From positions 13,764 through 51,413 of the forward strand of contig JAJTEF010000016.1 of NCBI GenBank assembly GCA_021300355.1: a DNA stretch of 37,650 bases, read 5' to 3'. A program made the position numbers and the translations under genes. This document shows, one piece after another, positions 15,292 through 22,279 of this stretch (its first letter is position 1; each line of letters begins with the position of its first letter). Source of the DNA: Sphingomonadaceae bacterium. Lineage in GTDB: Bacteria > Pseudomonadota > Alphaproteobacteria > Sphingomonadales > Sphingomonadaceae. The notes below the pieces were generated by a model. The model was not told where the DNA came from. It worked only from the letters and a program-made list of their open reading frames with translations, and ran no database searches.

Positions 15292-16113
15292 TTATTCGGC
15301 CGCGATCAACGCAGACGAACCAAGCGCCTCGTCCGCCAAAGCCTCCAATAGTCCGGCCACCAACAACTTCAGCGGTTCAACGCCAGCCCCAGGCTGTCGC
15401 AAATCAGCATCAAGGTAAAGCGACCGGTCAACTTCCAATTGGATCGCATGGATATTGGCACGCGGCTTGGCATGGCGGCGCAGGATATAATCCCCGGCAT
15501 AGGGGTGATTAAGCGCCGCCGTAAATCCATGCCCCTGCAAACGGGACATCAGCAATTCGGCATATTGCGATGATGCACTTTTGCCGAACCGGTCGCCAAT
15601 CACAAATTGCGGCCCCGCGCCCGTTGCCGGGTTGTGGAGCGGTGGCATGCTGTGCACATCCAGCAGGATCGCGACCCCAAACTTTTGCCGCATATTGTCA
15701 AGTATATTGGACACGGCCTGATGATAAGGACGGTGGAACGCCGCAATGCGGTCATTAATATCGTCTAACGTGAACTGCCGCTTCCACAAATCGCCTTCGC
15801 CCGACAATCGGCGCGGCACAAGGCCAAGCCCGCCGCGCTGCTTCACGCCGGGCGCGGGATAATCCGCGCGCTGTGCGCCTTGGACCATCTCAACATCGAT
15901 ATCCTGTTCATCGCGGTTCAGGTCGATCCAGGCGCGGGCGCGGTGGGCGATGATGACCGGATGGCCGGACTGCACCGAACGGCGCACCAATAAATCGGCA
16001 TAGCGATCCTCAAGCCTAACAAGCGATGCCGGCGGCACGCGCAGCGCGTCAAAGACATCTGCGGGATAATCGCGCCCCGCGTGCGGCACAGACAACAGCA
16101 CAGGCACGGACAT
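15292..16113 (-). CDS. N-formylglutamate amidohydrolase family protein
   Basis: This 273-residue cytoplasmic hydrolase belongs to the N-formylglutamate amidohydrolase (HutG-type) family, which releases formate from N-formylglutamate in one branch of histidine degradation. Visible signatures are SVPHAGRDYP near residue 8, the RARAWIDLNRDEQDID segment near 55-70 and LLDVHSMPP near 153. No hut genes are nearby, so a role in histidine use is unproven. In alphaproteobacteria a member of this family commonly sits beside cpdR, as here, so the link may be regulatory or merely conserved. An upstream GTG (16161) would add 16 residues, but the family begins at MSVPVLLSVPHAG, which has GGAGA just before its ATG. 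Confidence 0.82.
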   Translation of the reverse strand: MSVPVLLSVPHAGRDYPADVFDALRVPPASLVRLEDRYADLLVRRSVQSGHPVIIAHRARAWIDLNRDEQDIDVEMVQGAQRADYPAPGVKQRGGLGLVPRRLSGEGDLWKRQFTLDDINDRIAAFHRPYHQAVSNILDNMRQKFGVAILLDVHSMPPLHNPATGAGPQFVIGDRFGKSASSQYAELLMSRLQGHGFTAALNHPYAGDYILRRHAKPRANIHAIQLEVDRSLYLDADLRQPGAGVEPLKLLVAGLLEALADEALGSSALIAAE

Positions 16114-16292
16114 ATTCTCCGTTCCCCACATTGCAAATCCGGATGCCGATATGTCCAACACGCCCTCTTCATTAGGCTAAAATATGTTGTTGGCAGGTTT
16201 TGCGCAAAATGGTGAAAAAAAATTAAGCCTCTGCAATTATAGATAGAACCGGCGTCGCAATTTGGCGCGCACAAGATGTTTAAGGATTTGTT

Positions 16293-16670
16293 ATGACCCG
16301 AATTCTGCTCGCCGAAGATGAACAGGCCATGCGCGAATATCTCGCGCGGGCGCTGGAACGGTCGGGCTATGACGTGGTCGCGGTCGACCGCGGCACAGCG
16401 GCAGCACCTTTGCTGGAACAAGAGCATTTCGATCTGCTGCTCACCGATATTGTGATGCCGGAAATGGACGGCATTGAACTCGCGCGCCACTGTAACCGCG
16501 CGTCTCCGGGCACTGAGGTCATGTTTATCACCGGCTTTTCGGGCGTAGCGCTGCGCGCGAGCGCATCCATGCCAAGCGCCAAAATACTGTCCAAACCCTT
16601 CCATCTGAAAGACCTTGTCCTTGAAGTCGAACGGCTGTTTTCCAAGGAAAGTTTTGGCGAGCTGAAATAG
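16293..16670 (+). CDS. cpdR: CpdR-type single-domain response regulator
   Basis: This 125-residue receiver domain has no output domain. In Caulobacter, CpdR is phosphorylated by the CckA-ChpT relay; in its unphosphorylated form it brings ClpXP to the cell pole and primes degradation of CtrA and other cell-cycle proteins. The receiver residues are complete: acidic pair E8/D9, phospho-acceptor D52 in LLLTDIVMPEMDG, T in MFITGFSG, and Lys in LSKPFHLKDLV. The MFITGFSGVAL and SKPFHLKDLV segments are closely CpdR-like. AAGGA at 16282-16286 precedes the ATG. The gene is divergent from the N-formylglutamate amidohydrolase gene. Assignment rests on the family pattern and the conserved neighbour. Confidence 0.87.
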   Translation: MTRILLAEDEQAMREYLARALERSGYDVVAVDRGTAAAPLLEQEHFDLLLTDIVMPEMDGIELARHCNRASPGTEVMFITGFSGVALRASASMPSAKILSKPFHLKDLVLEVERLFSKESFGELK

Positions 16671-16713
16671 GCTTGAATGATAGCAAAAGCCCAGCTAGAG
16701 GCTGCGGCATAAT

Positions 16714-16788
16714 GGGCGTATAGCTCAGCGGTAGAGCACTGCATTGACATTGCAGGGGTCGCAAGTTCAAACCTTGCTACGCCCACCA
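16714..16788 (+). tRNA. tRNA-Val (anticodon GAC)
   Basis: A full cloverleaf can be drawn. The acceptor is GGGCGTA/TACGCCC; the D arm is GCTC-AGCGGTA-GAGC. The anticodon stem is CTGCA/TGCAG with loop TTGACAT (anticodon GAC, valine), and the T arm is GCAAG-TTCAAAC-CTTGC. Discriminator A is followed by an encoded CCA (16786-16788). It follows cpdR by 43 bp and is closed by a terminator. The AT-richer cassette begins just downstream, so the tRNA 3' end is a possible integration boundary, though no repeated copy of the 3' end was found. Confidence 0.96.
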
Positions 16789-16791
16789 TTT

Positions 16792-16830
16792 AAAAACCCC
16801 GCCGTCCAAATGGAACGGTGGGGTTTTTTA
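16792..16830 (+). terminator. Terminator of the tRNA-Val transcript
   Basis: AAAAACCCC-GCCGT pairs with ACGGT-GGGGTTTTT around a short loop, ending in six T. It starts four bases after the tRNA CCA. The A/T-flanked stem could also work on the minus strand. Confidence 0.9.
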
Positions 16831-16909
16831 TTTTCCCACCGACCGGGGGGCATAAAACTTTTGCTGTTTTTCAAGCGATTGAGTTCCCACGTCCACGACA
16901 AAACAACGC

Positions 16910-16940
16910 AAAAAAACCCAGTTATCGTGAGATAACTGGG
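16910..16940 (-). terminator. Rho-independent terminator on the minus strand, downstream of the small Cys-motif gene
   Basis: CCCAGTTATC (16917-16926) and GATAACTGGG (16931-16940) form a perfect 10-bp stem with a GTGA loop. On the plus strand it is preceded by seven A, so on the minus strand the stem is followed by seven T. It lies about 70 bp downstream of the minus-strand small gene at 17013-17180, which independently supports transcription of that gene. Confidence 0.85.
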
Positions 16941-17012
16941 TGAAGTGGAGATCATGAATCGCATCATGCTCTCTGGGTCACTCAAGCAATGTCACCCGCT
17001 TGAATCTCTTAA

Positions 17013-17180
17013 TTACGTATCATCAGCTTCCCATTTGCCATTGCCGCGCTTAACCATAGCTATTCCGCAATAATTGCATTGCGAGATCGGATAACGTCCA
17101 CCAACCTTCGCGTGTTTGCGACTGCGAACATGAGAGTTGCGACTACAAAAGAAGATACGCCTTATTGTTCTGTGGATCAT
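17013..17180 (-). CDS. Small basic protein with CxxC motif, possible zinc ribbon (55 aa)
   Basis: A short open frame encodes 55 residues rich in Arg/Lys (MIHRTIRRIFFCSRN..., then HVRSRKHAKVGG, SQCNYCGIAMVKRG, KWEADDT). Cys12, possibly His17, and the C35-x2-C38 pair in a Q-C-N-Y-C-G turn look like a zinc-binding knuckle pair. The frame has an AGGGCG Shine-Dalgarno 5-10 nt before the ATG and is followed by a minus-strand Rho-independent terminator. Alternating basic residues suggest nucleic-acid or ribosome binding, which is inference. I recall similar short HVRSR...CxYCG proteins in sphingomonads but cannot confirm it. The gene is oriented away from the regulator operon. Confidence 0.68.
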   Translation of the reverse strand: MIHRTIRRIFFCSRNSHVRSRKHAKVGGRYPISQCNYCGIAMVKRGNGKWEADDT

Positions 17181-17251
17181 ATTTCGCCCTGAGCCTTCTT
17201 TCTCGTTCGCACCCTCATGCTCCCGCTCATTAGTCAGTCAAAAATGTCGGT

Positions 17252-17279
17252 TTGACAGGATGTTAGAATGCTTTATTAA
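17252..17279 (+). promoter_or_regulatory. Probable sigma-70 promoter of the regulator/membrane-protein operon
   Basis: TTGACA (17252-17257) matches the -35 consensus exactly and is followed after 16 bp by TATTAA (17274-17279), a fair -10. Transcription would start near 17286, leaving a leader of about 105 nt before the ATG at 17392. The first direct repeat (17279-17296) would sit on the start site. Confidence 0.55.
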
Positions 17280-17346
17280 CTTTCATAATTGATAATTAAT
17301 ACGCAATGCATCTGCACCGCAAGCAAATACTTTCACAATTGAAAAT
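17279..17346 (+). promoter_or_regulatory. Pair of 18-bp direct repeats, probable operator
   Basis: ACTTTCATAATTGATAAT (17279-17296) and ACTTTCACAATTGAAAAT (17329-17346) match at 16 of 18 positions and start exactly 50 bp apart, close to five helical turns. Each is built around AATT with roughly symmetrical TTTCA...TGAAA flanks, as expected for a dimeric winged-helix regulator. The first copy overlaps the inferred transcription start and the second lies in the leader. Autoregulation by the 17392-17754 protein is the simplest reading, but is inference. Confidence 0.55.
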
Positions 17347-17391
17347 ATTTTATCTATTGCGCAATGATGACATGAAAAAGGGATCAGTGTC

Positions 17392-17754
17392 ATGACTAGA
17401 CCGCCACCACCCTCCTTTGTGCGATTGCTCAATATGCTTAATGCAATTAGGCAAATGTCACCCTTTGATACCTTAAATGGAGAAGAGGGTCTGCTGCTAG
17501 ATGCACTTATCGTGAAATGGCACGAGCGTGATAATATCACGGTAAGCGAAGTGATGGCGGATGCACGCTTCGGTTCACAGCCGACCGCTTATCGCAGAAT
17601 AATTGCTCTGCGAGACAAGGGGCTCGTTTGTTTACGCACCGACAGCAAAGATAAGCGTGTCAAATTCGTGGAACCAACGAAGCTCGCAAGAGATTACATG
17701 GCGAGCATTAGTGAAGGCATTGCGGCTCTTGGGCAATCTCCGCGAACTGTATGA
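17392..17754 (+). CDS. MarR-like winged-helix transcriptional regulator
   Basis: This 120-residue protein has a helix-rich N-terminus (LLNMLNAIRQMSPFDTLNGEEGLLLDAL) and a winged-helix segment at about 45-95. ITVSEVMADARFGSQPTAYR forms the helix-turn-helix and IIALRDKGLVCLRTDSKDKRVKFVEPT the second helix plus wing. The layout is MarR-like, though the protein is shorter than typical MarR (about 140-150) because the dimerisation helices are abbreviated. AGGGA 8 nt upstream supports ATG 17392. The stop overlaps the start of the membrane-protein gene (ATGA), so the two are coupled. Codon usage is less GC-biased than the neighbours, suggesting transfer. The ligand, if any, is unknown. Confidence 0.75.
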   Translation: MTRPPPPSFVRLLNMLNAIRQMSPFDTLNGEEGLLLDALIVKWHERDNITVSEVMADARFGSQPTAYRRIIALRDKGLVCLRTDSKDKRVKFVEPTKLARDYMASISEGIAALGQSPRTV

Positions 17755-18308
17755 AGGCACAGTTAATGGATGGGTTGGGCTCGAGTCTACTTGCAATCGG
17801 CTTAGCTTTCGCGTGGTGCGGATTGGTCGCAGCAAATGATGCGATTTTTCAGCAGTTCATCGTAACGCCGTATGCGTCGCTCATTTATTTGCCTGCAGCG
17901 CTACGTGTCATCTTCCCGCTCGTTTTTCACAACGCGGGCTATTGGGGAATTATTCTTGGTAGCTTTGGGGTGGCTCAAGGCAAGGTAAACGACGGTACAT
18001 TAGACGTCGCGTTGCTGGCTATTTCGTCGGGTTTAGCGCCATATATCGGCATCAGCATATTTAAGACGTTATTTCAGACAAGAACCGATTTAGTAGATTT
18101 AAAACCAGTGCATCTTTTAGCATTGGCGCTGCTATGTGCCGTCTCAAATGCCGTGCTTCTAAACATGTATTTCTCAATGTCTGGGCGCCTTATGCAGCCA
18201 TTGAACAACCTTCTGACAGTTTTGATTGGCGACATACTGGGGACCGCGATTGTTCTCTATCTTGCTTCGTTCATCCTAACATTTTTCATTTCGCGACGCC
18301 GCGGGTAA
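17751..18308 (+). CDS. Multi-pass membrane protein, MASE1-like sensor domain without output module
   Basis: The 185-residue protein has five or six hydrophobic segments (about 10-28, 44-61, 62-78, 84-108, 122-142, 154-180) and a basic C-terminus (FISRRRG). The pattern YLPAALRVIFPLVFHNAGYWGIILGS in the second and third helices and GDILGTAIVLYLAS in the last recall the MASE1 membrane sensor domain. MASE1 normally precedes GGDEF, histidine-kinase or similar modules; none follows here. Coupled by ATGA overlap to the upstream winged-helix gene, it may be a stand-alone sensor or small-molecule transporter controlled by that regulator. The MASE1 resemblance is by eye and could be wrong; an ECF-type S component is an alternative. 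Confidence 0.68.
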   Translation: MKAQLMDGLGSSLLAIGLAFAWCGLVAANDAIFQQFIVTPYASLIYLPAALRVIFPLVFHNAGYWGIILGSFGVAQGKVNDGTLDVALLAISSGLAPYIGISIFKTLFQTRTDLVDLKPVHLLALALLCAVSNAVLLNMYFSMSGRLMQPLNNLLTVLIGDILGTAIVLYLASFILTFFISRRRG

Positions 18309-18368
18309 ACCCCAGCGCGATTTCGGCTGCGCCTTGCAGCTTTAATTTTCCCTCGCTAAGTCAATGCC

Positions 18369-19142
18369 ATGAACCTTGCATCCCTTCTCGCCCAATTCGA
18401 ACCGGGCGCCGCATCGCACAAGATATCGATCCCCGCCACCTGGCATCAGGGACGCACCTCTTATGGTGGCTTAAGTTCGGCGCTGGCCTATCAAGCGGCG
18501 AAGCTGACTGCGGAGGATTTGCCGCCGCTCCAGTCGGCACAAATCGCATTTGTCGGCCCCTTGGCGGGCGATGTTGAGGTGCAGGCCAATATCCTGCGTC
18601 GCGGTAAGAACACGGCATTTATCAAGGCCGACATAATGGGCGCAGATGGCATTGGCCTGACCTGCACCTTCATTTTCATGAACCGGCGGCAGAGCCATTT
18701 GGACTATATCAACATCGCGCAGCCCGAATTTCCGCCACTTCCGACCGCGGACAATGCACGCAGCGGCCCGCCTGAATTTTTCACGGGCCATATGCAATAT
18801 CCGGACAAGCGGCTCGAACTGGGATTGGCCACCAATCGGCTCGCATCATGGCACCGCTTCACCGAACATGACGGGCTTGACCATATTGCCGAACTTATCT
18901 GCATTGGTGACGCATTGCCGCCGTCCGCGATGGGCTTGATGACCGAAAAGGGCATGGTGAGCTCGATGAACTGGCAGATCAACATGCTAACAGATACGCC
19001 CACGACCGACGATGGATGGTGGTATCTCTCCAGCGAGACGCATCACGCCGCCAATGGTGCGAGCAGCCAATATATGACCGCATGGAACAGCCGCGGCGAA
19101 GCGGTGCTTACCGGCATGCAGTCGGTGGCAATTTTCGCTTAA
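18369..19142 (+). CDS. Acyl-CoA thioesterase family protein (TesB-like double hotdog)
   Basis: This 257-residue protein has the layout of two fused hotdog folds as in TesB/4HBT_3 thioesterases. The N-terminal half contains WHQGRTSYGGLSSALAYQAA (the FGG/YGG hotdog helix entry), and the C-terminal half contains NWQINML and a late active-site-like stretch (TAWNSRGEAVLTGMQSVAIFA). These enzymes hydrolyse acyl-CoA to free acid and CoA in the cytoplasm; chain length preference is unknown. There is no strong SD before the ATG. It lies 60 bp after the AT-rich cassette, where base composition returns to the surrounding GC-rich state. Its stop shares a TTAA with the convergent gene. Confidence 0.8.
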   Translation: MNLASLLAQFEPGAASHKISIPATWHQGRTSYGGLSSALAYQAAKLTAEDLPPLQSAQIAFVGPLAGDVEVQANILRRGKNTAFIKADIMGADGIGLTCTFIFMNRRQSHLDYINIAQPEFPPLPTADNARSGPPEFFTGHMQYPDKRLELGLATNRLASWHRFTEHDGLDHIAELICIGDALPPSAMGLMTEKGMVSSMNWQINMLTDTPTTDDGWWYLSSETHHAANGASSQYMTAWNSRGEAVLTGMQSVAIFA

Positions 19143-19720
19143 ACAGCCGGTTTTGCGCGGACAAAGCGCATGGCAAAGATCACCAGCCCGAAGACAATGA
19201 AATTGTCGACGAATGTTTTATAAAACAACCAATTGTCGGTCGACAGAAGCTTTGCAGCGCCATAATTCAGCGCCGCCATGATCAGGCCGATAACGCCCAT
19301 GACGATAGCAAAGCGGCCCGCATGGATATCGGAATAGGGCATATACCGCGCTAAACCTTTGCCGATATATGGCCCGCCACGCGCGCCATCGATAATGAAG
19401 AAACTGGCGGCGATTAATCCAGTGATTGTGCCGCGTAATTTGATCCATTCATCATCATTCAGCCAAACTGCGAGGCCAGCCGAAATGCAGAGCATCAATA
19501 TGCCAAAGAGCGCGAGCCCGCCGGTGACATCAATTTTCGTTATGCGCTGGAACAGGACGAGCCCGAACCCGACGACCACGCCTACAATCGCCGCGGTCTG
19601 CAAATCGGTGAACTTTGCGACAAAGTAGAAAAGCAGGCCCGTGATGATATCAATGGCAAATGGCAAGCGGTTGTGGCGCGCAAATACGCCGCCGTTCACT
19701 TCTGCTCCTTGCGCGGCCAT
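19139..19720 (-). CDS. Septation protein A / IspZ (YciB)-like inner-membrane protein
   Basis: This 193-residue protein has five or six membrane helices and the YciB/IspZ pattern: N-terminal PFAIDIITGLLFYFVAKFTDL, an Ala/Gly-rich helix LQTAAIVGVVVGFGLVLFQRITK, then GGLALFGILMLCISAGLAVWLNDDEWIKLRGTI and a C-terminal NFIVFGLVIFAMRFVRA. Family members support septation and envelope homeostasis; the biochemistry is not settled. It starts 4 nt after the rlmN stop, so both are probably one operon. The match is moderate because the order of helices and the WIK motif carry most of the evidence. Confidence 0.68.
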   Translation of the reverse strand: MAAQGAEVNGGVFARHNRLPFAIDIITGLLFYFVAKFTDLQTAAIVGVVVGFGLVLFQRITKIDVTGGLALFGILMLCISAGLAVWLNDDEWIKLRGTITGLIAASFFIIDGARGGPYIGKGLARYMPYSDIHAGRFAIVMGVIGLIMAALNYGAAKLLSTDNWLFYKTFVDNFIVFGLVIFAMRFVRAKPAV

Positions 19721-19724
19721 GGCC

Positions 19725-20963
19725 TTACCCTAACGCCGCCTGTTTTTCCTCAGCGAGGCGGTCCAGTTCGGCGCGGCTTTTCTTTTCGCTAGAGGATTTC
19801 AGCTGGCCGCACGCCGCCATAATATCGCGGCCGCGCGGTGTGCGCACGGGCGCGCTGATGCCGGCTTCGAAAATGATGCTGGAAAAACGCTTAATGCGCT
19901 CTGGATCCGAACATTCGTAGATCGCGCCGGGCCATGGGTTGAACGGTATCAGATTGACCTTTGCCGGCAGTTTATACTGGCGGATGAGGCTGACGAGCTC
20001 GCGCGCATCTTCGTCGCTGTCATTCTTGTCCTTCAACATCACATATTCAAATGTAATACGCCGTGCGTTGCTGACGCCGGGATATTCGGCGCAAGCACGC
20101 AAAAGTTCATCAATGCCATATTTGCGGTTGATGGGGACGATTTCGTCCCGGATTTCCTTTGTCACCGCGTGCAGCGAGACCGCGAGGTTCACGTTAATCT
20201 CTTCGCCCGCGCGCGCCATCATCGGCACAACACCCGACGTCGAAAGAGTAATGCGGCGGCGCGACAGGCCAAGGCCATCGCCATGCATCACGATCTTCAT
20301 CGCGTCGCGGACATTGTCGAAATTATAAAGCGGCTCGCCCATGCCCATCAACACGATGTTTGTGAGCATGCGGCCGTCGGCGGTGTAATGGCCGACATCA
20401 TCATCTTCATCATCCTCCGCAACCGACGCCATATTGCCCTTTGGCCATTCGCCAAGCGCATCGCGCGCCAGCATGACCTGCCCAACAATTTCGCCCGGTG
20501 TCAGGTTGCGCACCAGCCGCATCGTACCGGTATGACAGAAACGGCAGTTGAGCGTGCAGCCAACTTGCGATGAGATACACAAGGTGCCGCGATCCGCATC
20601 GGGAATGAACACCATTTCATAATCTTGGGCATCATCGGTGCGCAAAAGCCATTTGCGCGTGCCATCGTTCGAAACCTGGGCCTCGACCACCTCTGGCCGG
20701 CCAATGACAAAGCGGTCGGCGAGCCACGGCCGCATGGTTTTGGCGATGTCGGTCATCGCTTCAAAATCGGTCACGCCGCGATGGTATATCCAATGGAACA
20801 CCTGCTTTGACCGCAGCTTTGCGGCTTTTTCATCGAGCTGCGATTCTTCAAACAGCTGCCGGATTTGGAGATGGTTCAAGCCCAAAAGGTCAATTCGGCC
20901 ATCCGCACGCTGCGTAATCGCGCGTGGGGTGACAACGGGGTCTATATGGCCGGGAATCTGCAT
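19725..20963 (-). CDS. rlmN: 23S rRNA (adenine2503-C2)-/tRNA A37 methyltransferase, radical SAM
   Basis: RlmN methylates C2 of A2503 in 23S rRNA and A37 in some tRNAs through a radical-SAM, methyl-Cys mechanism. The protein (about 412 residues) shows the Fe-S motif CTLNCRFC (C-x3-C-x2-C) near residue 130, GMGEPLYN near 200, SLHAV, and the C-terminal catalytic cysteine in [11 protein letters not shown]. An unusual acidic insert ([16 protein letters not shown]) lies between the Fe-S motif and GMGEP, as seen in other sphingomonads. ATG 20963 was preferred to the TTG 20984 because it begins the conserved sequence and has AGGCG upstream. It is followed in operon by the septation-type gene. Confidence 0.93.
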   Translation of the reverse strand: MQIPGHIDPVVTPRAITQRADGRIDLLGLNHLQIRQLFEESQLDEKAAKLRSKQVFHWIYHRGVTDFEAMTDIAKTMRPWLADRFVIGRPEVVEAQVSNDGTRKWLLRTDDAQDYEMVFIPDADRGTLCISSQVGCTLNCRFCHTGTMRLVRNLTPGEIVGQVMLARDALGEWPKGNMASVAEDDEDDDVGHYTADGRMLTNIVLMGMGEPLYNFDNVRDAMKIVMHGDGLGLSRRRITLSTSGVVPMMARAGEEINVNLAVSLHAVTKEIRDEIVPINRKYGIDELLRACAEYPGVSNARRITFEYVMLKDKNDSDEDARELVSLIRQYKLPAKVNLIPFNPWPGAIYECSDPERIKRFSSIIFEAGISAPVRTPRGRDIMAACGQLKSSSEKKSRAELDRLAEEKQAALG

Positions 20964-21008
20964 GATGGCCGCGCCTATACGCAATGAATCGCCGAAATGC
21001 CAGCTATG

Positions 21009-21494
21009 CTATCGCACAGCGCATCCCAACGCCGCAGCATCAATTGCACTGGGCGCACCGCGCAAGGCGTAGGCGTCGACAATCGACCGACCATCGCGGC
21101 CAATCGTTTCGATGCTGAGCGACGTTGCCGAGCGCATGGCGGCGATAATCGCCAAGTCCGTCCGCCGGTCCGCCGCCCATGCCGCGTTGCTATCGGCCTT
21201 TAAACGAAAGCGCCTGCCGCCCGCGCTCAGTGTCACGCCGCTATTGGCGGCCCGATCGCGTGAAAGGCGCACGTAAAGCTGATGCGTAACGCTGCGCTTT
21301 GGCCAAAAACCGATGGAGACATAAGCGGCCCGTGTTGGCGGACGTATCGTCTCGTCGGGCTCCGAAATCGCATAGCAGCGGGGGGTTTCAGGGTCACGAA
21401 ACGCCGCCCACCCCTGATATACGCCAAGCCTGTCTTTGGCAGACAGCGGCGCGGCCAATGCCGCCACACACATCAACCACGCCAAAAGTCTCAA
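21009..21494 (-). CDS. Exported protein, possibly invasion-associated locus B (IalB)-like
   Basis: This 161-residue protein has a signal peptide (LLAWLMCVAALAAPLSA, cleavage before KDR). The mature part is beta-rich and spaced like IalB proteins: an aromatic/Cys pair at the N-terminus (WAAFRDPETPRCYA), a long basic central part with RRFRLKAD, and a C-terminal AALGC. The two cysteines would form a disulfide in the periplasm. It starts with TTG inside a TTGA overlap with the preceding phosphatase stop, so translation is coupled and the TTG start is supported. IalB similarity is by pattern only; the function of these proteins outside Bartonella is unknown. Confidence 0.62.
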   Translation of the reverse strand: MRLLAWLMCVAALAAPLSAKDRLGVYQGWAAFRDPETPRCYAISEPDETIRPPTRAAYVSIGFWPKRSVTHQLYVRLSRDRAANSGVTLSAGGRRFRLKADSNAAWAADRRTDLAIIAAMRSATSLSIETIGRDGRSIVDAYALRGAPSAIDAAALGCAVR

Positions 21495-22138
21495 GCACGT
21501 TCCCCGGCGCCGTCGCCATCAATCACCAGCGTTTCGACACCATCGCGGATCATGACCATGCTGCCCTGCGCGAGGCTGTGGGCGATGGGCGCGCCAAAGC
21601 GTTCCATGGGTTCCAACCCCAGCAAAACCCCACGCAGCACGCGCGCGGTCATCCCATGGCAGATGATCAGCATGTCCTGTTCAAAGCTTTGGTCCGCTAT
21701 CCAGTGACGCAGCCGCTGCGCGACATCGTCGTAAAATTCGCCGCCTTCAGGACGCACGGAAAACAGCTTGTGCTCCATGTCGACGATTGGGCCGATTTCC
21801 GCGGATATGTCGGCATAGGTCCGGCTCGACCAAAGGCCGACGTCAATTTCCAGCAGCCGGTCGTCGCGCATCGTTTGGTGCCAGTCGGCGTCAATTTCCT
21901 CTGCGACCAATGCAAGCGTCTGCAACGCACGCCCAGCGGTGGACGACCAAAGCTGCGGTATGGGGTCATCCCCCAGATAATTTGCCAACGCACGGCCCAT
22001 CGCGCGCGCTTGCACGCAACCTTCCCAAGTCAGCGGGGTATGCAGCTCCGCCTGCCCCTGCATCCGCGCAATTTTATTAAACACCGTCTCCCCATGCCGT
22101 GCGATGAAAAGCCGTCTACCGTTCGTTGAAATCGTCAT
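21491..22138 (-). CDS. Histidine phosphatase (phosphoglycerate-mutase-like) family protein
   Basis: This 215-residue cytoplasmic protein has the catalytic RHGE motif (R14-H15-G16-E17) and the second conserved histidine in ICHGMTARVL near residue 160, as in phosphoglycerate mutase-like phosphatases. The E of the central LLEIDVGLW stretch fits the usual acid/base residue. Substrates range from phosphoglycerate to phosphopeptides and sugar phosphates, so a specific role cannot be assigned. It is translationally coupled to the downstream exported protein (TTGA overlap) and diverges from dnaN across 141 bp. Confidence 0.86.
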   Translation of the reverse strand: MTISTNGRRLFIARHGETVFNKIARMQGQAELHTPLTWEGCVQARAMGRALANYLGDDPIPQLWSSTAGRALQTLALVAEEIDADWHQTMRDDRLLEIDVGLWSSRTYADISAEIGPIVDMEHKLFSVRPEGGEFYDDVAQRLRHWIADQSFEQDMLIICHGMTARVLRGVLLGLEPMERFGAPIAHSLAQGSMVMIRDGVETLVIDGDGAGERA

Positions 22139-22279
22139 AATGGCCTTATTCCACAGGATATTCTTCGACGCAAAACCTATCGGCTTGCCCTGCTGGCCAA
22201 AGCGGTTATGGAAGAGTCGCCATAGAAATAGGGATTTTTGGCTGCTTTATGCCCGCCATGCCCGATAAGGGGAATTTGA

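Noticed and set aside
16714-18310. Integrated element with att sites at tRNA-Val
   Set aside because: No second copy of the tRNA 3' end and no integrase in the window; only the composition shift remains as evidence of transfer.
22147-22156. DnaA-box-like TTATTCCACA upstream of dnaN
   Set aside because: One extra base relative to TTATNCACA, single copy, and no AT-rich unwinding region; not an origin.
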